DNA from: Algibacter miyuki
Lineage (GTDB): Bacteria; Bacteroidota; Bacteroidia; Flavobacteriales; Flavobacteriaceae
Reading direction: 5' to 3'
DNA length: 64,000 bases
Assembly: GCF_030409805.1 (NCBI RefSeq)
Contig: NZ_JAUFQP010000001.1
Span: 531,606 to 595,605, forward strand
Numbering within the stretch: position 1 is the stretch's first letter; each line of letters begins with the position of its first letter. The translations under genes were made by a program, and so were the position numbers. Shown in pieces: positions 27,295 to 38,528 of this stretch. The notes under the pieces were generated by a model that saw nothing but the letters and a program-made list of their open reading frames with translations, was not told where the DNA came from and did no database searches.

Positions 27295-29844
27295 TTAAGA
27301 TTCCGTAGGTTTTTCAGCTTTTACAATTGAAATGTTCAATTCTTCTGTCTTTTCATCCAAATCAATCGAAATATTATCACCTTCTTGTAGATGCGAGGCA
27401 ACAATTTCTTCAGCTAAAGCGTCTTCAACATACTTTTGAATAGCTCTTTTTAAAGGACGTGCACCGTATTGTTTATCGAAACCTTTATCGGCAATGTAGT
27501 CTTTTGCTTTTTCAGAAATAGTTAAGTTATAGCCTAACATTTGAATTCTGCTTAATAGTTTTTCTAATTCGATATCGATAATTTTGTTGATATCTTCCTT
27601 TTCCAAAGCGTTGAAAACAACAACATCGTCAATTCTATTTAAAAACTCGGGGGCGAACGATTTTTTCAAAGCGTTTTCAATCACACTTTTGGCATTAGCA
27701 TCTTCTTGCGCTTTTTGCGATGATGTACCGAAACCAATTCCCGTTCCAAAATCTTTTAATTTACGTGCTCCAATATTAGAAGTCATGATGATAATGGTGT
27801 TTCTAAAGTCAATTTTTCGACCTAAACTATCTGTTAAATAACCATCATCTAATACTTGAAGTAGCATATTAAATACATCTGGATGCGCTTTTTCAATTTC
27901 ATCTAAAAGAATAACCGCGTAAGGTTTGCGACGTACTTTTTCGGTAAGTTGACCACCTTCTTCGTAACCTACGTATCCCGGAGGCGCTCCAATTAATCTC
28001 GAAATGGCAAATTTCTCCATGTATTCACTCATGTCTATTCTAATCAACGATTCTTCCGAGTCGAACAGTTCTCGCGATAATACTTTGGCTAACTGTGTTT
28101 TACCAACACCTGTTTGCCCTAAAAATATAAACGACCCAATTGGCTTGTTGGGATCTTTAAGTCCGGCACGGTTACGTTGAATGGCTTTTACCACCTTAGA
28201 CACCGCGTTATCTTGACCGATTACTTTACCTTTAATAAGGGTTGGCAATTCGGCAAGTTTATTAATTTCGGTTTGCGCAATACGATTTACGGGCACACCT
28301 GTCATCATTGAAACCACATCGGCCACATTGTCTTCTGTAACAACTTCTCGGTTTTGTTTGGTGTCTTCTTCCCATTTTTCTTGAGCAATAGCTAATTCTT
28401 TTTCAAGACGCTTTTCATCATCACGAAGTTTAGCTGCTTCCTCATATTTTTGTTTTTTAACAACCTTGTTTTTAGTGTCTCTAACTTCTTCAAGTTTCTT
28501 TTCGAGTTCTAAAATTTGCTTCGGAACATCAATGTTGGTAATGTGTACACGAGATCCAGCTTCATCTAAAGCATCGATAGCTTTGTCTGGTAAAAAACGC
28601 TCGGTCATGTATCTGTTTGTTAATTTCACACAAGCAGCAATGGCTTCCGGAGTGTAATCAACGTTATGATGTTCTTCGTATTTTCCTTTAATATTGTTTA
28701 ATATTTCAATAGTTTGTTCTACTGTGGTTGGTTCCACGATCACCTTTTGAAAACGACGTTCTAAAGCGCCATCTTTCTCGATGTACTGTCTGTACTCGTC
28801 TAAAGTTGTTGCACCAATACATTGAATTTCACCTCTAGCTAAAGCGGGTTTAAACATATTAGAAGCATCTAAACTTCCGGTAGCTCCACCTGCACCAACA
28901 ATGGTATGAATTTCATCTATGAATAAAATAACATCATCATTTTTTTCAAGCTCATTCATTACAGCTTTCATACGCTCTTCAAACTGTCCACGATACTTTG
29001 TGCCAGCCACCAAACTTGCTAAATCTAAAGTTACCACACGTTTGTTGAATAAAATACGTGAGACTTTTCGTTTTACAATTCTAAGCGCTAAACCTTCAGC
29101 AATGGCAGATTTACCAACACCAGGTTCACCAATTAATAGCGGATTGTTTTTCTTTCTTCGGCTTAAAACTTGAGAAACACGTTGTATTTCTTCTTCACGG
29201 CCAACAACAGGATCTAATTTTCCTTCTTCGGCCATGGCAGTTAAATCGCGACCAAAATTATCTAAAACAGGAGTTTTTGATTTTTTGTTCGTCTTAGCGC
29301 CAGTTGGAGCATTAAAAATATTTTCTTTTGAAGATTCTTCTTCTAAACCTGAATCATCGTCTTGAAATTCAGATGTAGGTTCTATATAGTTATCATCTTT
29401 CTTATTCATAGTCTTGAATTGTTCTTTAACATTGTCGTAGTCTACTTTTAGCTTATTTAAAAGCTTGGTAGTTGGGTCATTTTCATTTCTTAAAATACAC
29501 AGTAGTAAATGGGCTGTATTTATTGAGGTGCTCTGAAATAATTTAGCTTCTAAAAACGTTGTTTTTAAAGCACGTTCTGCTTGCCTAGTAAGGTGCAGGT
29601 TCTTTTTTTGGTTAGATGCAATTGTTATATTAGGATTTGCAGGGCTTAATATTTCAACTTTGCGCCTTAAATGATTTAAATCTAAATCTAACGTATTTAA
29701 AATATTAATAGCCTTGCCATTGCCATCTCTTAACAAACCAAGCATTAAGTGTTCGGTACCGATAAAATCGTGACCTAAACGCAATGCTTCTTCTTTGCTA
29801 TAAGCAATAACATCTTTTACTCTTGGGGAAAAATTATCGTCCAT
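27295..29844 (-). CDS. clpC: ATP-dependent Clp protease ATP-binding subunit ClpC
   Basis: With the start at the ATG at 29844 the protein begins MDDNFSPRVKDVIAYSKEEA, the conserved ClpC start; an in-frame ATG seven codons upstream adds a run (MQTRTRD) without family support. Two N-terminal Clp repeats are followed by AAA domain 1 (Walker A GEPGVGKSA), a coiled middle domain with a UVR motif (KQKYEEAAKLRDDEKRLEKE), and AAA domain 2 (GQTGVGKTQLAK). ClpC unfolds substrates and feeds them to ClpP. No mcsAB or ctsR genes adjoin, as usual outside Firmicutes. It is divergent from gyrA. Confidence 0.94.
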   Translation of the reverse strand: MDDNFSPRVKDVIAYSKEEALRLGHDFIGTEHLMLGLLRDGNGKAINILNTLDLDLNHLRRKVEILSPANPNITIASNQKKNLHLTRQAERALKTTFLEAKLFQSTSINTAHLLLCILRNENDPTTKLLNKLKVDYDNVKEQFKTMNKKDDNYIEPTSEFQDDDSGLEEESSKENIFNAPTGAKTNKKSKTPVLDNFGRDLTAMAEEGKLDPVVGREEEIQRVSQVLSRRKKNNPLLIGEPGVGKSAIAEGLALRIVKRKVSRILFNKRVVTLDLASLVAGTKYRGQFEERMKAVMNELEKNDDVILFIDEIHTIVGAGGATGSLDASNMFKPALARGEIQCIGATTLDEYRQYIEKDGALERRFQKVIVEPTTVEQTIEILNNIKGKYEEHHNVDYTPEAIAACVKLTNRYMTERFLPDKAIDALDEAGSRVHITNIDVPKQILELEKKLEEVRDTKNKVVKKQKYEEAAKLRDDEKRLEKELAIAQEKWEEDTKQNREVVTEDNVADVVSMMTGVPVNRIAQTEINKLAELPTLIKGKVIGQDNAVSKVVKAIQRNRAGLKDPNKPIGSFIFLGQTGVGKTQLAKVLSRELFDSEESLIRIDMSEYMEKFAISRLIGAPPGYVGYEEGGQLTEKVRRKPYAVILLDEIEKAHPDVFNMLLQVLDDGYLTDSLGRKIDFRNTIIIMTSNIGARKLKDFGTGIGFGTSSQKAQEDANAKSVIENALKKSFAPEFLNRIDDVVVFNALEKEDINKIIDIELEKLLSRIQMLGYNLTISEKAKDYIADKGFDKQYGARPLKRAIQKYVEDALAEEIVASHLQEGDNISIDLDEKTEELNISIVKAEKPTES

Positions 29845-30105
29845 ATCTCGTGTCCTTGTCTGCATTAAAAATAGTAAAACATTTGTCTAACGACAAAAAC
29901 TATACCTTTTTTTATGTGTAAATTGCTAATTGACGAAAAAAACGATAGAAAAGCAAAATTTAACAGGTCATATTTGTGAACTAAAAACACATCTAAAATT
30001 GTTAATAAAAAACATGAAAAAATGATTTTAAATAGTTTAGTATAATTATAGGAATCCTTATATTAGCATGTTTTGAAAATTACATAAAACTTAATTAAAA
30101 TATAT

Positions 30106-32679
30106 ATGGCAGAAGGAGAAAAGCTTATTCCAATTAATATTGAAGATGAGATGAAATCGGCTTACATTGATTATTCAATGTCAGTGATTGTATCACGTGC
30201 CTTACCAGATGTAAGAGATGGTTTAAAGCCCGTTCATAGACGTGTACTTTATGGTATGCACGAACTGGGAATTAGAGCCAATACAGCACATAAAAAGTCG
30301 GCAAGAATTGTTGGGGAAGTTTTAGGTAAGTATCACCCACACGGTGATACATCGGTTTATGATGCAATGGTGCGTATGGCTCAAGAGTGGAGTTTGCGTT
30401 ATATGCTAGTAGATGGACAAGGGAATTTTGGTTCGATTGATGGTGATAGTCCGGCAGCAATGCGTTATACAGAAGCACGTATGCGTAAAATTGCAGAAGA
30501 CATGTTGGCAGATATCGATAAGGAAACTGTAGATCATAAGTTGAATTTTGATGATACTTTGCAAGAACCAACGGTTTTACCAACGCGTATTCCAGGATTA
30601 TTAGTAAACGGAGCATCAGGTATTGCAGTGGGTATGGCAACCAATATGCCGCCTCACAATTTAACAGAAGTTGTTAATGGTACAATTGCATATATCGAAA
30701 ATAACGATATTGAAATTGATGAGTTAATTCAACTTATAAAAGCGCCAGATTTTCCAACAGGAGGTACTATTTATGGTTACGACGGTGTAAAGGAAGCTTT
30801 CCATACCGGTCGTGGACGTATTGTTATGCGTGCAAAAACTAATATTGAGGAGGTAAACGGTCGTGAATGTATTATTGTTGACGAAATTCCATACCAAGTC
30901 AATAAGGCAGACATGATTAAAAAGACTGCCGATTTAGTTAACGATAAAAAACTAGAAGGTATTTCGCTTATTCGTGATGAATCGGATAGAAACGGTATGC
31001 GTATCGTTTACGTTTTAAAACGTGATGCCATTCCTAATATCGTTTTAAATAAACTTTTTAAATATACTGCGTTACAGTCTTCTTTTAGTGTAAATAATAT
31101 TGCATTAGTAAATGGACGTCCGCAGTTATTAAACTTAAAGGAGTTAATTCATTATTTCGTTGAGCATAGACATGAAGTTGTTGTTAGACGTACTACGTAT
31201 GAATTACGTAAAGCAGAAGAACGTGCACACATATTAGAAGGATTAATTATTGCTTCGGATAATATCGATGAAGTAATAAAAATTATTCGTGCTTCTAATA
31301 ATGCCGATGAAGCTAGAAATAACTTAATAGAACGTTTCAAACTTTCAGAAATTCAAGCGAAAGCTATTGTTGAGATGCGTTTGCGTCAGTTAACAGGCTT
31401 AGAGCAAGATAAATTGCGTGCTGAATATGATGATATTATGAAAACTATTATCGACCTTAAAGATATCTTAGAGCGCAAAGAGCGTAGAATGGATATTATT
31501 AAGGAAGAATTAGTGGTTGTTCGTGATAAATATGGTGATGAACGTCGTTCTGTAATAGAATATGCTGGTGGTGATTTAAGCATCGAAGATATGATCCCTA
31601 ACGAGAGTGTAGTTATTACAATTTCTCATGCAGGTTATATTAAACGTACATCTTTAACAGAATACAAAACACAGCATAGAGGTGGAGTAGGACAAAAAGC
31701 ATCTACAACAAGAAATGAAGATTTCTTAGAGCACTTATTTGTGGGTACAAACCACCAATATATGTTGTTTTTCACTCAAAAAGGAAAATGTTTCTGGATG
31801 CGTGTTTACGAAATTCCAGAAGGATCTAAAACATCTAAAGGACGTGCTATTCAAAACCTTGTAAATATTGAGCAAGATGATAAAGTTATGGCTTTCATCT
31901 GTACTCAAGATTTAAAAGATGAAGAGTACATTAATAGTCATTATGTTATTATGGCTACTAAAAAAGGGCAGGTTAAAAAGACTTCTTTAGAGCAATATTC
32001 TCGTCCAAGAACAAACGGAATTAATGCCATTACTATTAAGGACGATGATGTTTTATTAGAAGCTAAACTTACAACTGGTGAAAGCCAAGTGATGTTAGCC
32101 TTAAAATCTGGTAAAGCTATTCGTTTCGAAGAAGCTAAAACGCGTCCAATGGGCCGTGGAGCATCTGGGGTTCGTGGTATTCGTTTACAAGATGAAGAAA
32201 CGGATGAAGTTATCGGAATGATTGCTGTTGATGATATGGAAAGCAACGTGCTTGTAGTCTCAGAAAACGGTTATGGAAAACGTTCTAGTTTAGAAGATTA
32301 TAGAATTACTAACCGTGGAGGAAAAGGTGTTAAAACTATTTCCATTACAGAAAAAACAGGTAATCTAGTGTCTATTAAAAACGTAACGGATGAAGATGAT
32401 TTAATGATTATCAACAAATCTGGTGTAGCAATTAGATTGGCAGTAGCTGATTTAAGAGTTATGGGGCGTGCAACTCAGGGAGTTAAATTAATTAACCTTA
32501 AAGGAAAAGATTCTATCGCTGCCGTTGCTAAAGTAATGCATGAAGATGACGAGGTTGTCCTTGAAGAAGGTGAAGCACTAGAAGGAGTAGAAGGCGTTGA
32601 AAGTATTGAAAACACTGAAGGTACAGAAGATGGCACAACTCTTGATGCTGAAATAGACGATAATAACACTGAAAATTAA
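30106..32679 (+). CDS. gyrA: DNA gyrase subunit A
   Basis: This 857-residue subunit breaks and rejoins DNA during negative supercoiling. The winged-helix part has the active Tyr121 in AMRYTEARM and the quinolone region [10 protein letters not shown], where Thr stands at the place of E. coli Ser83. The C-terminal wheel has six blades, and the GyrA-box RGGKG lies in its last third. The tail ends in a long acidic stretch ([18 protein letters not shown] and more). It is followed after 18 bp by a TPR protein gene, so the two are probably cotranscribed. Confidence 0.97.
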   Translation: MAEGEKLIPINIEDEMKSAYIDYSMSVIVSRALPDVRDGLKPVHRRVLYGMHELGIRANTAHKKSARIVGEVLGKYHPHGDTSVYDAMVRMAQEWSLRYMLVDGQGNFGSIDGDSPAAMRYTEARMRKIAEDMLADIDKETVDHKLNFDDTLQEPTVLPTRIPGLLVNGASGIAVGMATNMPPHNLTEVVNGTIAYIENNDIEIDELIQLIKAPDFPTGGTIYGYDGVKEAFHTGRGRIVMRAKTNIEEVNGRECIIVDEIPYQVNKADMIKKTADLVNDKKLEGISLIRDESDRNGMRIVYVLKRDAIPNIVLNKLFKYTALQSSFSVNNIALVNGRPQLLNLKELIHYFVEHRHEVVVRRTTYELRKAEERAHILEGLIIASDNIDEVIKIIRASNNADEARNNLIERFKLSEIQAKAIVEMRLRQLTGLEQDKLRAEYDDIMKTIIDLKDILERKERRMDIIKEELVVVRDKYGDERRSVIEYAGGDLSIEDMIPNESVVITISHAGYIKRTSLTEYKTQHRGGVGQKASTTRNEDFLEHLFVGTNHQYMLFFTQKGKCFWMRVYEIPEGSKTSKGRAIQNLVNIEQDDKVMAFICTQDLKDEEYINSHYVIMATKKGQVKKTSLEQYSRPRTNGINAITIKDDDVLLEAKLTTGESQVMLALKSGKAIRFEEAKTRPMGRGASGVRGIRLQDEETDEVIGMIAVDDMESNVLVVSENGYGKRSSLEDYRITNRGGKGVKTISITEKTGNLVSIKNVTDEDDLMIINKSGVAIRLAVADLRVMGRATQGVKLINLKGKDSIAAVAKVMHEDDEVVLEEGEALEGVEGVESIENTEGTEDGTTLDAEIDDNNTEN

Positions 32680-32697
32680 AACTAAATATTATTTAAA

Positions 32698-33945
32698 ATG
32701 AAAAAACAATTAATCATAGCTTTAGCCATTTCAATGGGTGCATTTTCATTTGCACAGAAAAAAGAATTGAAGGCTGTAGAAAAAGCTATTAAATCGAATG
32801 ATTTTCCAGCAGCAAAAGCGGCAGCAAAACAAGCTGAAAGCTTATTAGGTGTCATGGATGATAAATCTAAAACCAAATATTATTACTTATTAGCGCAATC
32901 ATTATACGCTAACGGAAAAGGTTCGGATGCCGATTTGTCTACAGCACTAGAGACGTTTAGAAAAGTTGAGTCCGATTATGGCTCAGAAGTAAAAGAAATT
33001 GAGCAAAATATTTCTAACGAATTCTTAAAGAAAGCTAACGCAGCTTACGAAACGAATGACTTCTCTAATGCTTCTAAATATTTCGAAAAATCTTACCGTG
33101 TAAAAGGAAAAGACAGTCTTTATCTTTATTACGCTGCTGCAACGGCAGTAAATGTAAAAGAATACGAAAGAGCTTTAGGTTTATATGAAGAACTTAAAGA
33201 TATGGGGTATACTGGTATTCAAAAGCAATATTTTGCAACCAATAAAGAAACAGGAAAAGAGGAACTTTTGGATAAAGGAACTCGTGATCTTTATGTAAAG
33301 GCAAAAAGTCATATCAATCCAGGAGAACGTATGACGGAGTCTAAAAAACCAGAGATTGTTAAAAATATTGCATTAATCTATGTTGGTGAAGGCGATAATG
33401 ACAAAGCTATAGAAGCGATGAAAGAGGCTAGAGCTGAAAACCCAGAAGATGTTAATTTAATTCTTTCTGAAGCTAACATTCATTTTAAAACAGGAAACAC
33501 AGAAGAGTTTAAATCACTTTTAAAATTAGCTACAGAATTAGAGCCTGAAAATCCTGAATTACAATACAACTTAGGTGTTATTGCGTCACAATCGGACCAA
33601 TTAGCAGAAGCTAAAGCGTATTACGAAAGAGCAATTGAATTAGACCCTGAGTATGTGAATGCTTACATTAATATTTCAGCACTTGTATTACAAAGAGAAG
33701 AGCCACTTATTAAGGAAATGAATGGTTTAGGAAGTTCTAAAGCAGACGACAAACGTTATGATGAATTAAGAGAAGAGCGCCAAAACTTATACAGAGAAGC
33801 AGTTCCTTATTTAGCTAAAGCGTTAGAGATTGATACAAAAAATGTGAGTGCAGCTAAAACGTTATTGAATATCTATAACATTCTTGGCGAAACTGATAAA
33901 GCAAAAGAAATTAAGGCAATGGTTGAAACTCTAGAATCTGAGTAA
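32698..33945 (+). CDS. Exported TPR repeat protein downstream of gyrA
   Basis: This 415-residue protein has a signal peptide (about 1-19, ending FSFAQ) and then TPR helices through most of its length, clearest at about 110-135, 230-260 and 280-325 (YNLGVIASQSDQLAEAKAYY). A charged insertion with LGSSKADDKRYDEL precedes the last TPR. TPRs bind proteins; the partner is unknown. Being periplasmic, it has no obvious link to gyrase, and the 18-bp spacing probably reflects cotranscription only. A strong terminator follows. Confidence 0.85.
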   Translation: MKKQLIIALAISMGAFSFAQKKELKAVEKAIKSNDFPAAKAAAKQAESLLGVMDDKSKTKYYYLLAQSLYANGKGSDADLSTALETFRKVESDYGSEVKEIEQNISNEFLKKANAAYETNDFSNASKYFEKSYRVKGKDSLYLYYAAATAVNVKEYERALGLYEELKDMGYTGIQKQYFATNKETGKEELLDKGTRDLYVKAKSHINPGERMTESKKPEIVKNIALIYVGEGDNDKAIEAMKEARAENPEDVNLILSEANIHFKTGNTEEFKSLLKLATELEPENPELQYNLGVIASQSDQLAEAKAYYERAIELDPEYVNAYINISALVLQREEPLIKEMNGLGSSKADDKRYDELREERQNLYREAVPYLAKALEIDTKNVSAAKTLLNIYNILGETDKAKEIKAMVETLESE

Positions 33946-33969
33946 TTAACAAAAGCCAATTTAATTAAT

Positions 33970-33998
33970 AAAAAATGCCGCAATTTGCGGCATTTTTT
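33970..33998 (+). terminator. Terminator after the gyrA unit
   Basis: ATGCCGCA pairs with TGCGGCAT with a 3-nt loop, flanked by A and T runs; seven T follow. It can work on both strands for the converging gene. Confidence 0.9.
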
Positions 33999-34058
33999 TG
34001 TCTCTATTTTAAAGGTATTTCTTTAATATTATTCTAATATGAAAAAGGCTAAACCACC

Positions 34059-34808
34059 TTAAATTATTTTCTTAATAACGCGTAATTTGTGCGTATGTGT
34101 TTTTCTGTCTACATTATAAATTCCAGAGTGGTCCAATCGGTCTATTCGTACTTTTCCGTGGGCATGAATAACGTAATTATCTTCCATAATGATACCAACA
34201 TGGGTAATAGCGCCTTCGCTGTTGTCAAAAAAAGCTAAATCCCCAGGTTCACTTTCTTCAATAAAGCTTAAAGCTTCACCTTGTGTGGCTTGTTGTGAGG
34301 CGTCACGGAGTAGTTTATAGCCATTGAGCTTGTAAACCATTTGCGTAAAACCAGAACAATCAATCCCAAAAGGCGTTTTTCCGCCCCATAAATAAGGCGC
34401 GTTTAAATAGGTGAATGCCGTTTGTAGGATATGAGATTTTGGCTTTTTACCCGATATAATACTACCGTCGTAATCATGATTTAAAAGCGGTAAACCATTT
34501 AAAGTAGAACCAAAAACAATAGGGTGTAATTGATCATTTGTATCTTGAATGAATTCCACCAAATCTCCAGAGAGTTGTAAAGGTTGTTTTTCTAAAGTTT
34601 GGTATTGGTCTTCAGAAATTTCAATATATTGTTTGTTATCAATCCAACCTTCGTAAGTATCGAAGGCAATTCTAATTTTACTCCAATTTTTGCGTTGTTC
34701 TATTACTTTAAATAGGTCGCCATAAATTACTTGCGAAACTAACTCGCTAGCATCCGAAGGTTCAATTCTAAGAGGCACAATGCTTAAATTACAAATTCCG
34801 TATTGCAT
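34059..34808 (-). CDS. C40 family (NlpC/P60) peptidase with SH3-like domain
   Basis: This 249-residue protein has a bacterial SH3-like N-terminal part (about 1-110, with SELVSQVIYGDLFKVIEQ) and an NlpC/P60 domain. The catalytic Cys is in PFGIDCSGFTQ, the His in THVGIIM, and a third polar residue in VIHAHG. Such enzymes cut gamma-D-glutamyl-diaminopimelate bonds in peptidoglycan peptides. No signal peptide is seen, so it may act in the cytoplasm on recycled muropeptides. It lies 57 bp after the thiolase gene on the same strand. Confidence 0.9.
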   Translation of the reverse strand: MQYGICNLSIVPLRIEPSDASELVSQVIYGDLFKVIEQRKNWSKIRIAFDTYEGWIDNKQYIEISEDQYQTLEKQPLQLSGDLVEFIQDTNDQLHPIVFGSTLNGLPLLNHDYDGSIISGKKPKSHILQTAFTYLNAPYLWGGKTPFGIDCSGFTQMVYKLNGYKLLRDASQQATQGEALSFIEESEPGDLAFFDNSEGAITHVGIIMEDNYVIHAHGKVRIDRLDHSGIYNVDRKTHTHKLRVIKKII

Positions 34809-34865
34809 TAATAAATTATCGTTGTTTAATATCTAAATCGTGTTTTAATCTACCTGAATTCATTA

Positions 34866-36047
34866 TTAAATGTGGCGTTCAATAATTACAGCAGAAGCGC
34901 CACCACCACCATTACAAATGGCTGCAGCACCAATTTTGGCATTGTTTTGTTCTAAAACATTTAGTAATGTAATTAAAATTCTAACTCCAGAACAACCTAA
35001 AGGATGCCCCAGTGAAACCGCTCCGCCATTTACGTTTACGTTGCTGTCATTAAGACCTAGAATTTTCATATTAGCTAAACCTACAACTGAAAACGCTTCG
35101 TTAAATTCAAAATAATCCACATCACTAAGTGTCATACCTGCTTTGTTTAATGCTTTCGGTAATGCTTTTGATGGAGCTGTTGTAAACCATTCTGGTTCAT
35201 GTGCTGCATCGGCATAACTTTTAATGGTTGCTAAAGGTTTTAAGCCCAAAGCCTCAGCCTTTTCTTTACTCATTAAAACCATAGCTCCGGCACCATCATT
35301 AATGGTTGAAGCGTTGGCAGCAGTTACAGTGCCATCCTTACTAAAAGCGGGGCGTAGCTGCGGTATTTTATCCATTCTAACATTAGAAAACTCTTCATCT
35401 TTGGAAAAAATTAAAGGCTCTCCACGACGTTGTGGAACTTCAACAGGAATAACTTCATTATCATATTTTCCAGCTGCCCAAGCGTCTGCAGAACGTTTAT
35501 AAGATTGTATAGCGTAAGCATCTTGATTTTCACGAGTAAATTCATATTTACTAGCGCAAGCATCGGCGCAAACACCCATAGCATTTTCATCGTAAGCATC
35601 AACTAAACCATCTTTTTGCAAACCATCAATTAATGTTGTCGAACCAAATTTAGTGCCCGTTCGTGCATGTAAATAATGCGGAATTAAGCTCATGTTTTCC
35701 ATACCACCGGCAACCACAATTTCGGCATCGCCAAGAGCAATACTTTGTGCGGCTTGCATTACGGCTTTCATACCCGACGCACAAACCTTGTTTATGGTTG
35801 TACATGGCACTGTATTTGGAATACCTGCATAAATTGCTGCTTGCCTTGCTGGCGCTTGTCCGGTTCCGGCTTGTACCACATTTCCCATTAAAACTTCATC
35901 AACCAAATCGGGGTTCAAATTAATTTTATTTAACGCGCCTTTTATAGCAATGGCTCCAAGTTTTGGTGCTGGAACGGTCGATAAACTCCCTAAAAAACTA
36001 CCAATAGGCGTTCTTACGGCAGAAACAATTACCACTTCTTTGTTCAT
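34866..36047 (-). CDS. Acetyl-CoA C-acetyltransferase (thiolase)
   Basis: This 393-residue enzyme joins or splits acetyl-CoA and acyl-CoA units. The acyl-accepting Cys is in NKVCASGMKA (near residue 89), and the C-terminal catalytic residues are in NEAF, GHPLGCSG and CNGGGGASA. Length and motifs fit biosynthetic or degradative thiolases of the AtoB type; the direction cannot be decided because no 3-hydroxyacyl-CoA dehydrogenase or CoA-transferase gene is near. It precedes the NlpC/P60 gene in a likely two-gene unit. Confidence 0.93.
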   Translation of the reverse strand: MNKEVVIVSAVRTPIGSFLGSLSTVPAPKLGAIAIKGALNKINLNPDLVDEVLMGNVVQAGTGQAPARQAAIYAGIPNTVPCTTINKVCASGMKAVMQAAQSIALGDAEIVVAGGMENMSLIPHYLHARTGTKFGSTTLIDGLQKDGLVDAYDENAMGVCADACASKYEFTRENQDAYAIQSYKRSADAWAAGKYDNEVIPVEVPQRRGEPLIFSKDEEFSNVRMDKIPQLRPAFSKDGTVTAANASTINDGAGAMVLMSKEKAEALGLKPLATIKSYADAAHEPEWFTTAPSKALPKALNKAGMTLSDVDYFEFNEAFSVVGLANMKILGLNDSNVNVNGGAVSLGHPLGCSGVRILITLLNVLEQNNAKIGAAAICNGGGGASAVIIERHI

Positions 36048-36257
36048 AATGATCTGTTTTGGTTTAGTTTTCGAATTTATTTTAGTTTTTAATGAAATTA
36101 AGAACTAGAGTAAATGTATTGCGAAAATAATGATTTTTTTAATAGTATGTGGCGATGTGTTCATTATAAAAAATGGTAGAAGCCTAATATTTTATTACAT
36201 TTGAAAATACAATCTGGAACTAAAACAGATTGAAAACTTTAGTTATAAAAAAAGCAC

Positions 36258-38306
36258 GTGAAAGACTTTATAAATACATTATACCGAAATCATTCATTAA
36301 TTTACAAGGTGCTGCTGTTTGTTTGTACCACGTTTTTAATTGTTTATTTATTTCCGAAAAGCGGCAAGTTTAAATATAGTTTTGAAAAGGGGAAGCCTTG
36401 GCAATCAGAAAACCTATATGCTCCTTTTGATTTCGCTATCAAGAAATCAGACGCCGAAATTAACCAAGAAAAGGAAGAGATTTTAAATAACGGAACGCTT
36501 TATTTTAACATTGATAATAATGTTGAAAGCAAGGTGAGAACGGCCTTTAAAAAAGAGTTTGCCAAAGCATTTGCCGATTCTATTTCGATTTCTGCATCCA
36601 ATACGTTGTACAAAGTAGGTTTAGAAATAATTACAGAACTTTATGTTTATGGTGTTTTAAATGAGAGTTATAATTTTTCAGATGAAAAAAGAATTATCAT
36701 TCTTGATGAACGCGTTAAAAAACAAGACGGCATTTATTTCGATTTAATAAAGCAAGACGGGGTTGCTAAAATTATAGAAAAAGTTTTAAAGAAGCATGAT
36801 CTTTCTGCTAATAAAATAGAGTTTGTAGCTTTGTTTTATGATTTAATTGAGCCGAATTTAACCTTTGATAAATCGTTTACAGATAAAGCGTTACAAGAGG
36901 ATTTAGGTAAAATAGTTTATGCTCGCGGAAGTATAGAAAAAGAAACTTTAATTGTAGCCAAAGGCGAAGTAGTGCAAGGCGATAAATATCAAATTTTAAC
37001 CTCTTTACAGTTAGAATATGAATCTCAGGTTTGGAGTAAATCGAGTTATTTGTGGATTTTGTTTGCTTATACACTTTTAGTGGCCTTAGCATTATTGATG
37101 CTATTGCTGTTTTTATTAAAATACAGAAAGGACGTATTTGAAAATAATACAAAAGTGACTTTTATTTTCTTCAATATATTTCTTCTTATATTTTTAACCA
37201 CTTTGGTTGTAAATTATAATTCGAAGTTTATTTATGTGGTACCTATTTGTATTTTACCATTGGTTTTTAAGGCCTTTTTCGATGCCAGATTAGGATTGTT
37301 TTCTCACGTAATTACAGTTTTATTACTGGGGTTTGTAGTGCCAAATAGTTACGAGTATATGTTTTTACAAATTATAGCTGGTATCGTAACCATTTTAACC
37401 GTAAAAGAACTTTATAAGCGGGCGAACTTGTTTATTTCCGTAGGGCAAATTACACTCATTTATTTTATTGCCTATTTTGCGTTTTTTGTAATTCATGAAG
37501 GTACTGTGGAAACTTTAGAGTGGCAAACTTTTGGATATTTTGTGCTTTGTGGATTAGCAACGCTTTTTGTGCAGCCATTAATTTATGTTTATGAAAAACT
37601 TTTCGGATTAGTGTCTGATGTGTCCTTATTAGAGCTTTCAGACACCAATTCTAAGCTGTTGAAGGAATTGTCTAATAAAGCCCCCGGAACGTTTCATCAT
37701 TCGTTAAATGTCGCCAATTTGGCCGAAGCATCGGCAAACGAAATTGGAGCAAACGCCATGTTGATTAGGGTAGGAGCTTTGTATCATGATATTGGTAAAA
37801 TGAAAAGCCCAACATACTTTACAGAAAACCAATCTACAGGTATAAATCCGCACGACGAATTATCTTCCAAAGAAAGTGCACGCATTATTACCGACCATGT
37901 TATAGACGGTATTGAAATAGCGAAAAAGAATAACTTGCCCGACCGTGTTATCGATTTTATACGCACACACCACGGCACGAGTGTTGTTTATTATTTTTAT
38001 ATGCAGGAAAAGAAGAATCATGAAAATGTGGATCGATTAGACTTTAGTTACCCCGGGCCTAAACCTTTTAGTAAGGAAACGGCTATTTTGATGATGTGTG
38101 ATAGTATAGAGGCTGCTTCTAAAAGTTTAAAGGAACCAACGTCGACAAAAATTGATGCTTTTGTCGAAAACATCATCAATAAGCAGATTGAAGAGGGGCA
38201 ATTCTTGAATGCGAACATTACTTTTAAAGAAATTCAATCCATAAAAAAAGTGTTAAAACACAAGCTTGCAAACATTTACCATTTGAGAATTGAATATCCT
38301 GAATAA
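36258..38306 (+). CDS. PgpH-type HD family membrane phosphodiesterase
   Basis: This 682-residue protein starts at GTG 36258; MKDFINTLYRN follows and then the first membrane helix. An extracytoplasmic 7TMR-HDED domain (about 50-260) is followed by seven membrane helices (about 265-460) and a cytoplasmic HD domain with H510-D511 in YHDIGK, FHHSLNVAN and RTHHGTS. This architecture is that of PgpH, which hydrolyses cyclic di-AMP. The cell would then use c-di-AMP for potassium or wall control. The cyclase is not in this window. The gene directly precedes a tRNA cluster. Confidence 0.92.
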   Translation: MKDFINTLYRNHSLIYKVLLFVCTTFLIVYLFPKSGKFKYSFEKGKPWQSENLYAPFDFAIKKSDAEINQEKEEILNNGTLYFNIDNNVESKVRTAFKKEFAKAFADSISISASNTLYKVGLEIITELYVYGVLNESYNFSDEKRIIILDERVKKQDGIYFDLIKQDGVAKIIEKVLKKHDLSANKIEFVALFYDLIEPNLTFDKSFTDKALQEDLGKIVYARGSIEKETLIVAKGEVVQGDKYQILTSLQLEYESQVWSKSSYLWILFAYTLLVALALLMLLLFLLKYRKDVFENNTKVTFIFFNIFLLIFLTTLVVNYNSKFIYVVPICILPLVFKAFFDARLGLFSHVITVLLLGFVVPNSYEYMFLQIIAGIVTILTVKELYKRANLFISVGQITLIYFIAYFAFFVIHEGTVETLEWQTFGYFVLCGLATLFVQPLIYVYEKLFGLVSDVSLLELSDTNSKLLKELSNKAPGTFHHSLNVANLAEASANEIGANAMLIRVGALYHDIGKMKSPTYFTENQSTGINPHDELSSKESARIITDHVIDGIEIAKKNNLPDRVIDFIRTHHGTSVVYYFYMQEKKNHENVDRLDFSYPGPKPFSKETAILMMCDSIEAASKSLKEPTSTKIDAFVENIINKQIEEGQFLNANITFKEIQSIKKVLKHKLANIYHLRIEYPE

Positions 38307-38406
38307 TTTTTAAAAATAAATGAAAAAATGTTTGTCAGATTTAAGATGAAATCCTAAATTTGCACCCGCATTACAATATTAGTGCGGTGTTCATTCACAA
38401 ATAACT

Positions 38407-38495
38407 GGAGAGGTGCCTGAGTGGCCGAAAGGAGCGGTTTGCTAAATCGTCGTTGGTGGAAACACTGACCCAGGGTTCGAATCCCTGTCTCTCCG
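38407..38495 (+). tRNA. tRNA-Ser (GCT)
   Basis: Acceptor GGAGAGG pairs with TCTCTCC; the anticodon loop TTGCTAA reads GCT; the long variable arm and the T-arm CAGGGTTCGAATCCCTG are typical of class II tRNAs. CCA is not fully encoded. Confidence 0.95.
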
Positions 38496-38528
38496 CAACG
38501 TATTTCAATAGAAATATAGATAGCCAAT

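Noticed and set aside
30272..30640. A 122-codon minus-strand frame inside gyrA
   Set aside because: It lies wholly opposite a conserved part of gyrA, has no family features and no promoter; it is a shadow frame.
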